Shown: in pieces, positions 16,059 to 24,089 of the stretch
Numbering within the stretch: position 1 is the first letter of the stretch
How the letters are laid out: the number at the start of each line of letters is the position of its first letter
DNA from: Streptosporangiaceae bacterium
Lineage (GTDB): Bacteria > Actinomycetota > Actinomycetes > Streptosporangiales > Streptosporangiaceae
Assembly (NCBI GenBank): GCA_019245115.1
Contig: JAFARZ010000041.1
Location: 1-38,796, forward strand
Direction: 5' to 3'
Length of the DNA stretch: 38,796 nt
The notes under the pieces: generated by a model
What the model was told of the DNA's origin: nothing
The model's input: the letters and a program-made list of their open reading frames with translations, nothing else
Database searches by the model: none
Position numbers and translations under genes: made by a program

Positions 16059-16557
16059 GATGCGGTATTGCGAGGTCCCACACGGCCGCAAACGAGTTCC
16101 GGCACAGCTCCACGTCTGCCGCGTCACGAGACGCCAGCATCCCAGCGTTAAGGCCGTTTCCTGTGTACAGCAAGAAGACGGCAAGCTGGTCATCGAACAG
16201 GTAGAAATCGTTTCCTGGTATCGCGACCGAGGAGACCAGCCTGCGCGGCACCCAGCGGATATCCTCACCAGCATCCACCATCGCGTGTGCGATGCTATAG
16301 GACCAGCGCTGATAGTCGCTGAGCGGTTCGGAAACGATACGAGCCCGCCGTACCGACTTACCCGCACCCCCCGTTTCTCGTAGCGTCACGCACCATCCCT
16401 GGAGCCACTCCAGGTCATCAGACTCCCCAGCCGCCCACTTTGCCATATGCGGAAGCTCCACCACCGTCCCGTAGGAGTCCCGGGTTTCTAGATGAACAAT
16501 CGTTCGCTCGAAACCGGTAAGCAGCTCGTTGAAGTCGTCATCCGATACCGGCGTCAC
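16039..16557 (-). CDS. DUF6879 family protein
   Basis: 172 residues from ATG 16557. Recognised by the pattern FNELLTGFERTIVHLETRDS, ESDDLEWLQGW, RRARIVSEPLSDYQRWSYSI, EDIRWVPRR, DFYLFDDQLAVFLLYTG and the tail WDLAIPHRDY, as in DUF6879 proteins encoded beside XRE-DUF5753 genes in actinomycetes. Its end overlaps the XRE start by 20 bases and its start overlaps the preceding small gene by 20 bases, so three genes are translationally coupled. Function unknown; probably an effector or co-regulator that the XRE protein controls. Confidence 0.85.
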   Translation of the reverse strand: MTPVSDDDFNELLTGFERTIVHLETRDSYGTVVELPHMAKWAAGESDDLEWLQGWCVTLRETGGAGKSVRRARIVSEPLSDYQRWSYSIAHAMVDAGEDIRWVPRRLVSSVAIPGNDFYLFDDQLAVFLLYTGNGLNAGMLASRDAADVELCRNSFAAVWDLAIPHRDYQPV

Positions 16558-16759
16558 GGTCTCCCTGCCCGAAGAAATGGAGCATGCGGTCCAGGATTTC
16601 GACGACGGTTTCCCCTTCAGGGATGTCCATCTGGGAAAGCGCCTCGGGATCTGTCACGACCCATCCCTGGACCATCCAGCTTCCGCGGTCGGTCCGGTAG
16701 ACGGTCGGTGAGCCGGTCGGGTTCGAGTCAGGATCCTTACCGATCAGGGTCAACCGCAT
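16538..16759 (-). CDS. Small protein of the XRE/DUF6879 cluster
   Basis: 73 residues from ATG 16759 (MRLTLIGKDPDSNPTGSPTV start; longer frame to 16819 is less likely). Contains YRTDRGSWMVQGWVVTDPE and PEGETVVEILDRMLHFF. Similar small proteins are, from memory, found directly upstream of DUF6879 genes, which supports a conserved three-gene unit. Function unknown. Confidence 0.75.
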   Translation of the reverse strand: MRLTLIGKDPDSNPTGSPTVYRTDRGSWMVQGWVVTDPEALSQMDIPEGETVVEILDRMLHFFGQGDRDAGIG

Positions 16760-16911
16760 GGCCCGCTCCAGTGATAGTTGCGAGAAGTTGCCATGCTGGA
16801 TTCTTCCCTGGACGTCCATTTGTCGTCAAGCGGCATGGGCTGCTGGAACCGGCGCGGCTGCACGGTAACCACCCGGCTGTTTGAGATGATGAACGCTGCC
16901 AGTGACGGGAG
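16760..16911. promoter_or_regulatory. Divergent promoter region
   Basis: 152 bases between the outward-facing starts of the small XRE-cluster gene and the DUF433 gene. Promoters for both must lie here; no clear operator dyad was found. Confidence 0.35.
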
Positions 16912-17634
16912 GTGGGAACGACGGGAGTCGACCGGTCCGCGACATTGCTCTACGGCATCGGCGAGGCGGCCCGGTACCTGGCTGTACCCTCTTCCACCCT
17001 GACGACGTGGGCGTACGGTTACGAGCGGCACCACCCGGGTGGCGGCATGGTTAGGGCTGAGCCGGTCATCACCGTCACCCGTCCGATACGCCGCCACGAT
17101 CCGGCTATACCGTTCATCGGTCTTGCCGAGGCGTACGCACTGGCCGCGTTCCGGCACGCTGGCGTTCCCATGCAGCGGATCCGGCCAGCGATCGACGCGC
17201 TGGAACGCCTTCTCGGTCTCAGCCAGCCGCTGGCGAGCCAGCGGCTGTACACCGACGGCGCCGAGGTGCTCTATGACTACGCGCAGCACGCCGGGGGCAC
17301 CCCGGAAGGTGAGGTCGCCCGCGAGCTGGTCGTCGTCCGGAACAACCAGCGGGTGTTCGCCGAGGCGGTCGAGCTGTACCTGAGCCGGGTTGACTTCTCC
17401 GCCGATGGCTACGCCCGGCTGATCCGCCTGCCCCAGTACCGGGTAGCGGAGGTCACGGTCGATCCGGATCACGCCTTCGGCAGGCCCCGTTTCGCCCGCG
17501 GCGGCGCATCACTGGACGATGTGATCGACCTGTTCCGGGCCGGCGAACCCGTCGATGTCGTCGCTGAGGAGTTCGGCCTTACCCGAGACGAGGTCGAGGA
17601 CGCTATCCGTGCCTCCACCCGAGAAGCCGCCTAG
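16912..17634 (+). CDS. DUF433 antitoxin-like protein with MerR-like N-terminus
   Basis: 240 residues. Residues of about 14-35 (YGIGEAARYLAVPSSTLTTW) form a MerR/excisionase-like helix-turn-helix; the middle is helical (AYALAAFRHAGVPMQRIRPA); residues of about 200-238 (GGASLDDVIDLFRAGEPVDV, EEFGLTRDEVEDAIRA) are a DUF433 domain, the VapB-type antitoxin module. GTG at 16912 follows GGGAG too closely for a normal site, and TGA at 16903 limits the frame, so the start or its initiation is unusual. The next gene is a truncated PIN-like toxin, so this antitoxin appears to be an orphan. Confidence 0.85.
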   Translation: MGTTGVDRSATLLYGIGEAARYLAVPSSTLTTWAYGYERHHPGGGMVRAEPVITVTRPIRRHDPAIPFIGLAEAYALAAFRHAGVPMQRIRPAIDALERLLGLSQPLASQRLYTDGAEVLYDYAQHAGGTPEGEVARELVVVRNNQRVFAEAVELYLSRVDFSADGYARLIRLPQYRVAEVTVDPDHAFGRPRFARGGASLDDVIDLFRAGEPVDVVAEEFGLTRDEVEDAIRASTREAA

Positions 17635-17758
17635 AATGTTCATCGACCGCAGCCTTGGCCGGATAGCCGTGCTGCGGCTGCTCCATGCTGACGGGTGGGA
17701 CGTGATCACGCTGTCCGAGCACTACGGGATGTGCTTCCTGATCATCAAGGCGACCTGA
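17609..17758 (+). pseudogene. Truncated PIN-like (VapC45-type) toxin
   Basis: GTG at 17609 starts a 49-codon frame overlapping the antitoxin end by 26 bases. MFIDRSLGRIAVLRLLHADG then WDVITLSEHYGM is the N-terminus of the PIN-like toxin that normally pairs with DUF433 antitoxins (usually about 130 residues, continuing into a DE-VADVEWL region and MKD). Here it turns into CFLIIKAT and stops. I found no remainder downstream in any frame. The truncated piece lacks most acidic active-site residues and should be inactive. Confidence 0.75.
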
Positions 17759-17927
17759 CGTCAGTTGAGGGCCGGACCGTTGTGCCGTAGAACCGTGCGA
17801 CACCGGGCAGCACAGGCCGGTCACGATCACTGTGACCAGGGACTTCTTGTGCACTCCAGAGCCCGAGAACCAGACATCCGCGACCATAACGGACGCTGGA
17901 TGTACAGTTCGCAAATCGAAAACTACC
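17759..17927. other. Short region between truncated toxin and tRNA-Ser
   Basis: No supported gene. It contains an inverted repeat GGTCAC (17819-17824) / GTGACC (17832-17837). This may be sequence that replaced the toxin 3' part. Confidence 0.3.
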
Positions 17928-18019
17928 TGGCGGAGGATCGGGGATTTGAACCCCGGAGGGTGTTGCCACCCAACCGCATTAGCAGTGCGGCGCCATAGAC
18001 CGGACTAGGCGAATCCTCC
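17928..18019 (-). tRNA. tRNA-Ser (GCT), CCA encoded
   Basis: The minus strand gives acceptor stem GGAGGAT/ATCCTCC, D-arm CCTAGTCCGG, anticodon arm CCGCACTGCTAATGCGG (anticodon GCT), a long variable arm (TTGGGTGGCAACACCC) typical of class II tRNA-Ser, and T-arm GGGGTTCAAATCCCC. The discriminator is G at 17931 and CCA is encoded at 17928-17930. Confidence 0.96.
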
Positions 18020-18085
18020 CGCCGCGCCAAGCAGCGCGTGCTGCCATAGCGTACCGGTATCGGCGAGGCCCGGCAAAGCGTCCCG

Positions 18086-19708
18086 TTACCGAGCCTCGAC
18101 GATCTCGTAGTCGCCGTGATGGTAGGCCTCGCGCATCTGCCGCTTGGAGAACTTTCCCACGCTGGTCTTGGGAATTTCCGCGATGAAGCACCAGCGTTCC
18201 GGGACCTGCCACCGCGGGACGTGCCCGGACAGGAACTCCCGCAGTTTCTCCGCCGACACGTCGGCGCCCGGCCGGAGCACGACCGCGGCCAGCGGCCGCT
18301 CACCCCACTTCTCGTCGGCGATCCCGATCACCGCGGACTCTGCGACGTCGGGGTGGGACATCAGGATGTTCTCCAGCATCATGGAGGAGATCCATTCACC
18401 GCCGGACTTGATGACGTCCTTGGCCCGGTCGGTGAGCTGGATGAAGCCACGCTCGTCCATCGTTCCCACGTCCCCGGTGCGTAGCCAGCCGTCGTGGAAC
18501 TTGCCCGGGTCGTCGTCCTTGTAATACGAACCGGTGACCCAAGGGCCCCGTACCTCGATCTCGCCCACGGCCTCGCCGTCGCTGGGCAGTACCGCGCCGC
18601 CGTCGCCCACCAGGCGGCCTTCCAGGGTACAGATCAGCCTGCCCTGGCCTTCCCGGTAGCGCCAGGCCTCTTCCTCGGTCACGCCAGGCGGCGGGTTCGC
18701 CACGCTGCCCAGCGGGGACGTCTCGGTCATCCCCCACGCCTGCAGGATGCGCACGCCCAGTTCAGACTGGAACGCGGCCTGCAGCGAGCGCGGCACCGCG
18801 GAACCGCCGGCGATCACCAGGCGCAGCGAAGACAGGTCGCCACCGGCTTCCCGGATGTGCGCGAGCACGCCCAGCCAGATCGTCGGCACGCCGCCGGCCA
18901 CCGTGACCCGCTCGGATTCGATCAGCTTGACCAGCGGACCGGGCTGCAGGTAGCGATCGGGCATGACCAGATCCGCCCCGGCCAGCAGGCCGGCATATGC
19001 GAGCCCCCAGGCATTGGCATGAAACATGGGTACGACGGGAAGCACCGAGTCCCGTTCGTTCAGCCCGAAAGCATTGCCCAGACAAGGGCCCAGCGAGTGC
19101 AGGTAGGTCGAGCGGTGGCTGTACGCCACGCCCTTGGAACGACCTGTGGTGCCGCTGGTGTAGCACATGGCGGCGGCAGCGCGCTCGTCGACCTCGGGCC
19201 ACGCGAAGCTCTCGCTCTCGGCCGCGAGGAGGTCTTCGTATGAGTGGACGGTGACGCCGGGGAAGTCGGCGCCGACCGCGGGGTCGCCGGTCACGATGAC
19301 GTGCTTGATGCCATGCATGTGCGGGAGCACCTCGGCGAACCTTGCCGCCAGCGAGGAGTCCACGATCACCGCGTAGTCCTCCGCATGTCCGGCGATGTAG
19401 CCGATTTCGGCGGGATCGAGCCGGATGTTGAGCGTGTGCAGGACCGCGCCCATCGAGGGCACGGTGAGGTAGGCCTCAAGGTGCTCGGCGTTGTTCCACA
19501 TGAACGTGGCGACGCGCTGATCAGCGTCGACACCAAGTCCGCGGAGCGCGTTCGCCAGCCTGGCCGCGCGCCGACCCGCCTCCTCGTAGCTGCGCCGCCG
19601 CGTGCCGTCGCCGGTGAACGTGACGACCTCGCGATTGCCGAAGACCGTCGTTCCGTACCGCATGATCGAAGCCACGGTCAGCGGAATATCCATCATCGTG
19701 CTGCGCAC
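18086..19708 (-). CDS. fadD: Long-chain fatty-acid-CoA ligase family protein
   Basis: 540-residue ANL-superfamily enzyme that makes acyl-AMP then acyl-CoA. GTG at 19708 is preceded by GAGGAGGAA. Motifs: P-loop YTSGTTGRSKG (183-193), PMFHANAWG, QAWGMTETSP, TGD in WLRTGDVGTMDERGF, DVIKSGGEWISS and the C-terminal catalytic lysine in KTSVGKFSKRQ (about Lys519). The long-chain acyl-CoA synthetase relatives with a substrate pocket of this kind (FHANAWGLAYAGLLAGADLV) act on medium to long chains; the exact substrate is not known. The upstream sigma factor frame overlaps its first 188 bases (see findings). Confidence 0.92.
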   Translation of the reverse strand: MRSTMMDIPLTVASIMRYGTTVFGNREVVTFTGDGTRRRSYEEAGRRAARLANALRGLGVDADQRVATFMWNNAEHLEAYLTVPSMGAVLHTLNIRLDPAEIGYIAGHAEDYAVIVDSSLAARFAEVLPHMHGIKHVIVTGDPAVGADFPGVTVHSYEDLLAAESESFAWPEVDERAAAAMCYTSGTTGRSKGVAYSHRSTYLHSLGPCLGNAFGLNERDSVLPVVPMFHANAWGLAYAGLLAGADLVMPDRYLQPGPLVKLIESERVTVAGGVPTIWLGVLAHIREAGGDLSSLRLVIAGGSAVPRSLQAAFQSELGVRILQAWGMTETSPLGSVANPPPGVTEEEAWRYREGQGRLICTLEGRLVGDGGAVLPSDGEAVGEIEVRGPWVTGSYYKDDDPGKFHDGWLRTGDVGTMDERGFIQLTDRAKDVIKSGGEWISSMMLENILMSHPDVAESAVIGIADEKWGERPLAAVVLRPGADVSAEKLREFLSGHVPRWQVPERWCFIAEIPKTSVGKFSKRQMREAYHHGDYEIVEAR

Positions 19709-20324
19709 GGGTTCCTCCTCGCCCTGTTATCGCGATACTGGCACGAATCGGACATGAACAAAAGATCACTGGATCGCTGTCGTCTGCTAACGGGTCGCCG
19801 TCGTCTTCGGCGCCGAGTTCGGCGTCGATGCGCAGCTTGGCCACCGCCCGGGACACCGTGCTCTTCACCGTCCCCAAACTGATGCCGAGCGCCGCGGCGA
19901 TCTCCGGTTCGGACATGTCCTCGAAATACCTGAGCATGACCGCCACCCGCATCCGGTCCGGTAGCCGGTCCAGGGCACGGCGTACCATCTCGGCCAGGTC
20001 GCTGTCATACGCGTGGTCGGCCACGACCTGGTCGGGAAGCTCGTCGGTAGGAAACTCCTCCAGCTTGCGGCGCCGCCACCAGGAGATGTGAGTGTTCACC
20101 ATTGCCCGCCGGACGTAATTGTCCAGGGCGGCTGGATCGTGGATCTTCCCCCAGGCAAGGTAGGTCTTGGCCAGCACGGCTTGGACCAGGTCTTCGGCGT
20201 CAGCGCGGTTTCCGGTGAGCATCAACGCCATGCGCAGCAGCGCGGAGCCGCGCGCTGTGACGTAGTCACAGAATTCGGCATCATCCGCAGGCTGTGACTT
20301 TCCGTGATCGCCACCGACGCTCAT
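19521..20324 (-). CDS. SigE-family ECF RNA polymerase sigma factor, aberrant 3' end
   Basis: Start ATG 20324. Region 2 (residues 15-60: RGSALLRMALMLTGNRADAE, DLVQAVLAKTYLAWGKI) and region 4 (LDRLPDRMRVAVMLRYFEDM, SEPEIAAALGISLGTVKSTV, SRAVAKLR) are intact and typical of the actinobacterial SigE family, whose members are usually 160-180 residues. Homology ends near residue 175 (about base 19800). The remaining 90 codons (SDPVIFCSCPIRASIAITGR, then Arg/His/Gly-rich) run through the spacer and into fadD in another frame, so they are probably not native. No anti-sigma gene is adjacent. An 18-base palindrome covers its ribosome site. Confidence 0.85.
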   Translation of the reverse strand: MSVGGDHGKSQPADDAEFCDYVTARGSALLRMALMLTGNRADAEDLVQAVLAKTYLAWGKIHDPAALDNYVRRAMVNTHISWWRRRKLEEFPTDELPDQVVADHAYDSDLAEMVRRALDRLPDRMRVAVMLRYFEDMSEPEIAAALGISLGTVKSTVSRAVAKLRIDAELGAEDDGDPLADDSDPVIFCSCPIRASIAITGRGGTRAQHDDGYSADRGFDHAVRNDGLRQSRGRHVHRRRHAAAQLRGGGSARGQAGERAPRTWCRR

Positions 20325-20329
20325 GGTGA

Positions 20330-20347
20330 CTACCTTACTTAAGGTAG
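20330..20347. promoter_or_regulatory. Perfect palindrome over sigma factor leader
   Basis: CTACCTTA-CT-TAAGGTAG, 8-base arms, placed 6-23 bases before the sigma factor ATG. The minus-strand copy contains the AAGG likely used as ribosome site, so it could be an operator or an RNA hairpin that hides that site. Confidence 0.6.
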
Positions 20348-20499
20348 ATCACGTGACTACTTTCTGTTCCGAATCGCTGGTCGCGTGGCGCGTTCACCGA
20401 CCTAGCCCCAGGGATGTATCTCTGTTCCCCTACGCAACAAGGTGCCAGAATCACTTGACGTAGCCGCCCGGGCAAAGCAGGGTCATACTCGGAGGCGGC

Positions 20500-21621
20500 A
20501 TGCAATCCCACCTGAGGCAAGTGCGAAATTCCACAGATTTCCCCCGTTGGTGTGACGATGTCATGACATCGACCAGTCCCGTCCGTTTCGTCCGTAGGTC
20601 AGTGCTCAAGGCGGCCGTGCTCGGCTCGCGATCAGCGACCTCCGGGTGGCGGGCCGACAGCGCGGATGGCGCGGATGGCGACGGCCTGGAACCGGACCAG
20701 CCCGGGATTGGTTTGCGCTACACGGTCCTCGGCAAGATCCTCGACGTCAGCCCGCATATCCTGGTGCTGGAAACCGATGCCGGAGAGCAGCGGTTCCCGT
20801 TGGCCCCGACAGCCGTCGCGTGGCGAGGCGGCCCGGTGGCGCCGGCCGCGCTCCGCCATGGCGATCACGCAATTGTGCGCCGTCTAGCTCCTGACTCCCC
20901 GGTGGTGGAACGGATATGGGCTGAAGCTGGCCGCGTGACCGGGACGATCATCGAACGGGACGGCCCGGCCACCCTGCTGGTGGATGAGGGACCGGCCAAG
21001 GGCCGCCGGATCGTGATCATCGCCGCCGGCGCCTCAGGACGGATCCAGGTCCGCTTCCCCCGGCTCGAGCCGGGCTACCTGATCGACGTGATCGGATTGC
21101 GGCACGACGGCTTCTTGCAGGCGCTTATCCCGGCCACTGCCCAGCCGCCCTATCACGCCGGGCATCCGCCGACCCCGCCACTGGTCGGCGGGCATGTTCC
21201 CGACCCGATCAGCGGCACGGCCGTCTGGCATGAGCCGGGAGAGGAGCCAGCCGGCCTGCTCGGGCTCGCCTATCCGGCGCTGGATCCGGAGACGAGTTGT
21301 GAGCGGGTCGCGCCGACGCCAGCTACCTGCTCGGGAGACTTGCACGCGGTGGACCCGCACGCCACGGGTCCCGGTTGCGTGCGCCTGCCTTACCTTTCCG
21401 TGGGCAGCATGCTGCGCCTCAGAAATGACTGCGCCGGGCGCGGCCGCCTGCTCCCGGTAACAGGATGCGGGGCAACCGCCAGGCTGTTCTGCGACCGCTG
21501 CGTGAGCTGCGGAACCTCACGGAAGGGCCGGATCGCCGATCTGACCATGGCTGCATTCGTTGAGCTCGGCGGAGATCTGGAAGCCGGCTGCTTCAACGCC
21601 GCGATGACGATCGGCGGGTGA
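20500..21621 (+). CDS. Exported protein with C-terminal RlpA/DPBB-like cysteine-rich domain
   Basis: 373 residues as open frame (ATG 20500). An N-terminal RFVRRSVLKAAVLGS resembles a twin-arginine signal, so the mature protein may be extracytoplasmic; the start could be later (e.g. MTSTSP). Residues of about 75-210 form a beta-rich domain (YTVLGKILDVSPHILVLETD, GTIIERDGPATLLVDEGPA). The C-terminal 90 residues (LPYLSVGSMLRLRNDC, then GRIADLTMAAFVELGGDLEA, FNAAMTI) match the pattern of RlpA-like double-psi beta-barrels, with extra cysteines (C in NDCAG, VTGCGA, LFCDRCVSCG, EAGCFN). The stop overlaps the start of the MauE-like gene (GTGA), so the pair is coupled. Confidence 0.65.
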   Translation: MQSHLRQVRNSTDFPRWCDDVMTSTSPVRFVRRSVLKAAVLGSRSATSGWRADSADGADGDGLEPDQPGIGLRYTVLGKILDVSPHILVLETDAGEQRFPLAPTAVAWRGGPVAPAALRHGDHAIVRRLAPDSPVVERIWAEAGRVTGTIIERDGPATLLVDEGPAKGRRIVIIAAGASGRIQVRFPRLEPGYLIDVIGLRHDGFLQALIPATAQPPYHAGHPPTPPLVGGHVPDPISGTAVWHEPGEEPAGLLGLAYPALDPETSCERVAPTPATCSGDLHAVDPHATGPGCVRLPYLSVGSMLRLRNDCAGRGRLLPVTGCGATARLFCDRCVSCGTSRKGRIADLTMAAFVELGGDLEAGCFNAAMTIGG

Positions 21622-22472
21622 CCAGGTCGGTGTCGCAATCTGTGCTGATCGTGCGGGAGCTACAGGTGCCACTGCTCGCCGTCATGCTGATCGGCGGGTG
21701 CGCGGGCAAGGCATGGCGGGTGATCCGGGACCGAAGTTTCGCCGCCGCGTTCGGGCCGGCCGGCCTGTTCCCGTGGCGGCTGCGCCATCCGATCATGATC
21801 GCGATGTGCGCGACCGAATTCGGCCTCGGACTGGCGCTGATCGCCACGACGGGGGGTCCCGGAGCCGGTCTGCCGGCCACCGCCGCGCGGGCTGGAACGG
21901 CGATGTTCTTCCTGGTCGCGATCGGCACGTTGTACGAGGTGCGGCAGCGGCGGCCGGGAGCGGGCTGCGGCTGTTTCGGTGACTTCAGCGACACACCTAT
22001 CGGGCTGCGTACCATCGGCCGGGCGTGCCTACTGTGCGTGTCAGCGCTCGCGGCGATCGGCGCTCCGCCGTTGCGGATGGCGTCCTCATTCAGGGAGGCC
22101 GCGTTCTGGGTTTGCGTGCTGGCCCTGGAACTGACGCTGATCGCGGGGCTGTCGCCGGAGGTCGCCGAGATCGGGGTCCGGCTGGGCTACTCCGAGCCCT
22201 GTGAGCTGCGCAGGCTGCCAGTCACGCGGACGCTGACCGCGCTGCGGGGCAGCTCGCAGTGGCGCAGGTACGCCGACCGGTTGATCGCGGACACGCCGAC
22301 GGATATCTGGCGGGAGGGATGCTGGCGGTTCGTCGTGTTCGAGGGCGTCTCGCACGGTCGGCCGGTAGACATCGTGTTCGCCGTCTACCTGCAGGCACGC
22401 AGACCACCGATCCGGGCGGCGATCCTGGACGGCGCCACCGACGAGGTCCTCTCACCGTCCGGGATCCGCTAA
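21618..22472 (+). CDS. MauE-like integral membrane protein
   Basis: 284 residues from GTG at 21618, overlapping the preceding stop by four bases. Residues 1-175 contain four to five hydrophobic helices and the motif GCGCFGD (about residues 116-122), the cysteine pair characteristic of the MauE/DoxX-like family, whose MauE member is needed for disulphide formation in methylamine dehydrogenase. A C-terminal cytoplasmic tail of about 100 residues (RLPVTRTLTALRGSSQWRRY, DIWREGCWRFVVFEGVSHGR) is extra. Coupling with an exported cysteine-rich protein suggests that it supports that protein's redox folding (inference). Confidence 0.75.
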   Translation: MTRSVSQSVLIVRELQVPLLAVMLIGGCAGKAWRVIRDRSFAAAFGPAGLFPWRLRHPIMIAMCATEFGLGLALIATTGGPGAGLPATAARAGTAMFFLVAIGTLYEVRQRRPGAGCGCFGDFSDTPIGLRTIGRACLLCVSALAAIGAPPLRMASSFREAAFWVCVLALELTLIAGLSPEVAEIGVRLGYSEPCELRRLPVTRTLTALRGSSQWRRYADRLIADTPTDIWREGCWRFVVFEGVSHGRPVDIVFAVYLQARRPPIRAAILDGATDEVLSPSGIR

Positions 22473-22802
22473 AGGGCAGGTCCGCCAGCTTCCTTCCACG
22501 GTCCGCTATTGCCGTATAAGTAAATCTAGCGATAACCCTAGAATCCCATAGACTCCGATAGCACACGTAGTTCACGCACGCCGCTGCCTTCACCAGGCCA
22601 GGGGCGCGGTGTCAGAGGCATAGTGGCTGGCCCGGCCTTACCGAAGAGATGGTCGCTCAACGGTCTTAACTGTCGGAAATGTCCGAACAACTGTTCGGTA
22701 AGGCGAGCAGGAGCGCCGACGCGGAGCGCGTGGCGGGCGTCCCCGCGGCGCCCGCGCTGGCGCGAGCGGGGGCGGGCGCCGGCGCGGGGCACGGACGGGC
22801 GG
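22473..22802. other. Convergent intergenic region
   Basis: No gene supported. An A+T-richer part at 22500-22570 is followed by CCGAAC-AACT-GTTCGG (near 22683-22698), then very G+C-rich sequence with an inverted repeat of 9-base arms GGCGCCCGC / GCGGGCGCC (22747-22755 and 22772-22780), which probably terminates the minus-strand AAA gene or both convergent genes. Confidence 0.4.
22747..22780 (-). terminator. GC-rich hairpin after AAA ATPase gene
   Basis: Arms 22747-22755 and 22772-22780 are perfectly complementary, 22 bases past the minus-strand stop. No U-tract. Confidence 0.4.
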
Positions 22803-23987
22803 TCACACCGGCTGCGAGCGCAGGAATTTGCCGAAGTGCGGCACGGTGAACGCGATCAGCCCGCGCTCGGAACTGTAGATGAGCCCCTTCTTGATCAGCC
22901 CGTCTCGCGCGGGAGACAAGCTCGACGGCTTGCGTCCCAGTTCGTCCGCCACCACCGAGGTCGGCACGGGTTCGTCGCCGGTGGCGGCCATCGCCCGCAT
23001 GTACTCGCGCTCGGCCGGTGTGGCTCGCTCATACCGGCTGCCGAAGAATCCGACCGCCAGCTCGCTTTCCGCCTCGGGCGCCGCCACCTTGACGTCCTTC
23101 TCCGTCACCGGGCTGGTGGCCGCGACATCCCAGGTGACCTTGCCGTAGGCCTGGACGAAATAGGGGTATCCGTCGGCCTGTTCGTACAGCGCGTCCAGCG
23201 CCTCAGCGGTGAAGGCCACGTTCTCCCGCTCGGCCGGCGCGATCAGCGCCATGTCCGCGGCGTCCCGCTCCAGTTTGTCGATCCGGGCGTAGCGGAACAG
23301 CCTTTCCGAATAGCTCTTGCTCGCCGACAGCACCGAAGGCAGATGTGGCAGCCCCGCGCCCACCACGATCAGCGGCCCGCCCGACTGGGACAACTCGTGA
23401 CAAGCGGCGCATAGCGCGGAAACGTCCGGGGTGGGCACGTCCTGCATCTCGTCGACGAACAGCGCGATCCCGACGCCGAGATCGGCGGCGACCGAGGCGG
23501 CCTCGGCGAACAACTCGGTGAGGTCGACCTCCATATCACCGGAGTCCGCGCGGCCCCGCTGGGCGGGCACATCGATGCCCAGCGCGGTGGTGACCGACGA
23601 ACCCTTTGGCGCCTTAGGGTCGCGGAGCGCGAACGCTTTCAGCACGCCGAGGAAGTACTCGATCCGGTCGGGCGCCCGGTGCCGTGGCGCGATCTCCCGC
23701 ACCGCCATGTGCAGCGCGGCGGCCATCGGCCGCCGGAGCGACTGATCGGGCCGCGCCTCGATCTTGCCGGTGCCCCACAGCCGCTGCAGCGCCATCGACC
23801 GGAACGTGTTCAGCAGCACGGTCTTGCCTACGCCGCGCAACCCGGTCAGGACCATCGACCGCTCGGGCCGTCCGCGGGCCACCCGCTCGAGCACCACCTC
23901 GAACTGGGCGATCTCGCGGTCGCGCCCGGTGAGTTCGGGCGGCCGCTGCCCGGCACCAGGGGCGTAGGGGTTGCGCACCGGATCCAT
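22803..23987 (-). CDS. AAA ATPase (Orc1/Cdc6-like P-loop) with winged-helix C-terminus
   Basis: 394 residues from ATG 23987. After RPPELTGRDREIAQFEVVLE comes Walker A GLRGVGKT (residues 49-56); Walker B is IALFVDEMQDVP; sensor-like GGPLIVVGAGLPHLP and GYPYFVQAYGKVTWD follow. The last 75 residues (ATPAEREYMRAMAATGDEPV, VADELGRKPSSLSPARDGLI, KKGLIYSSERGLIAFTVPHF) form a winged helix. This is the archaeal-type/'orc1-cdc6-like' ATPase group found singly in many actinobacteria. The role is unknown; STAND-like signalling or DNA-linked function are possible. It is not in an evident operon. Confidence 0.85.
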   Translation of the reverse strand: MDPVRNPYAPGAGQRPPELTGRDREIAQFEVVLERVARGRPERSMVLTGLRGVGKTVLLNTFRSMALQRLWGTGKIEARPDQSLRRPMAAALHMAVREIAPRHRAPDRIEYFLGVLKAFALRDPKAPKGSSVTTALGIDVPAQRGRADSGDMEVDLTELFAEAASVAADLGVGIALFVDEMQDVPTPDVSALCAACHELSQSGGPLIVVGAGLPHLPSVLSASKSYSERLFRYARIDKLERDAADMALIAPAERENVAFTAEALDALYEQADGYPYFVQAYGKVTWDVAATSPVTEKDVKVAAPEAESELAVGFFGSRYERATPAEREYMRAMAATGDEPVPTSVVADELGRKPSSLSPARDGLIKKGLIYSSERGLIAFTVPHFGKFLRSQPV

Positions 23988-24089
23988 GAATCGGACTCTA
24001 TGGCCGCCTCTAGCTCAGATCCTAGATTTGCCTAGAAACCGCAATCGGCGTGTCGCGCACGGCTTTCAGCACCCGACGTCGCAGACCCG

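Noticed and set aside
16750..17472. 240-residue minus-strand frame
   Set aside because: Antisense to the DUF433 antitoxin gene, whose frame has real homology.
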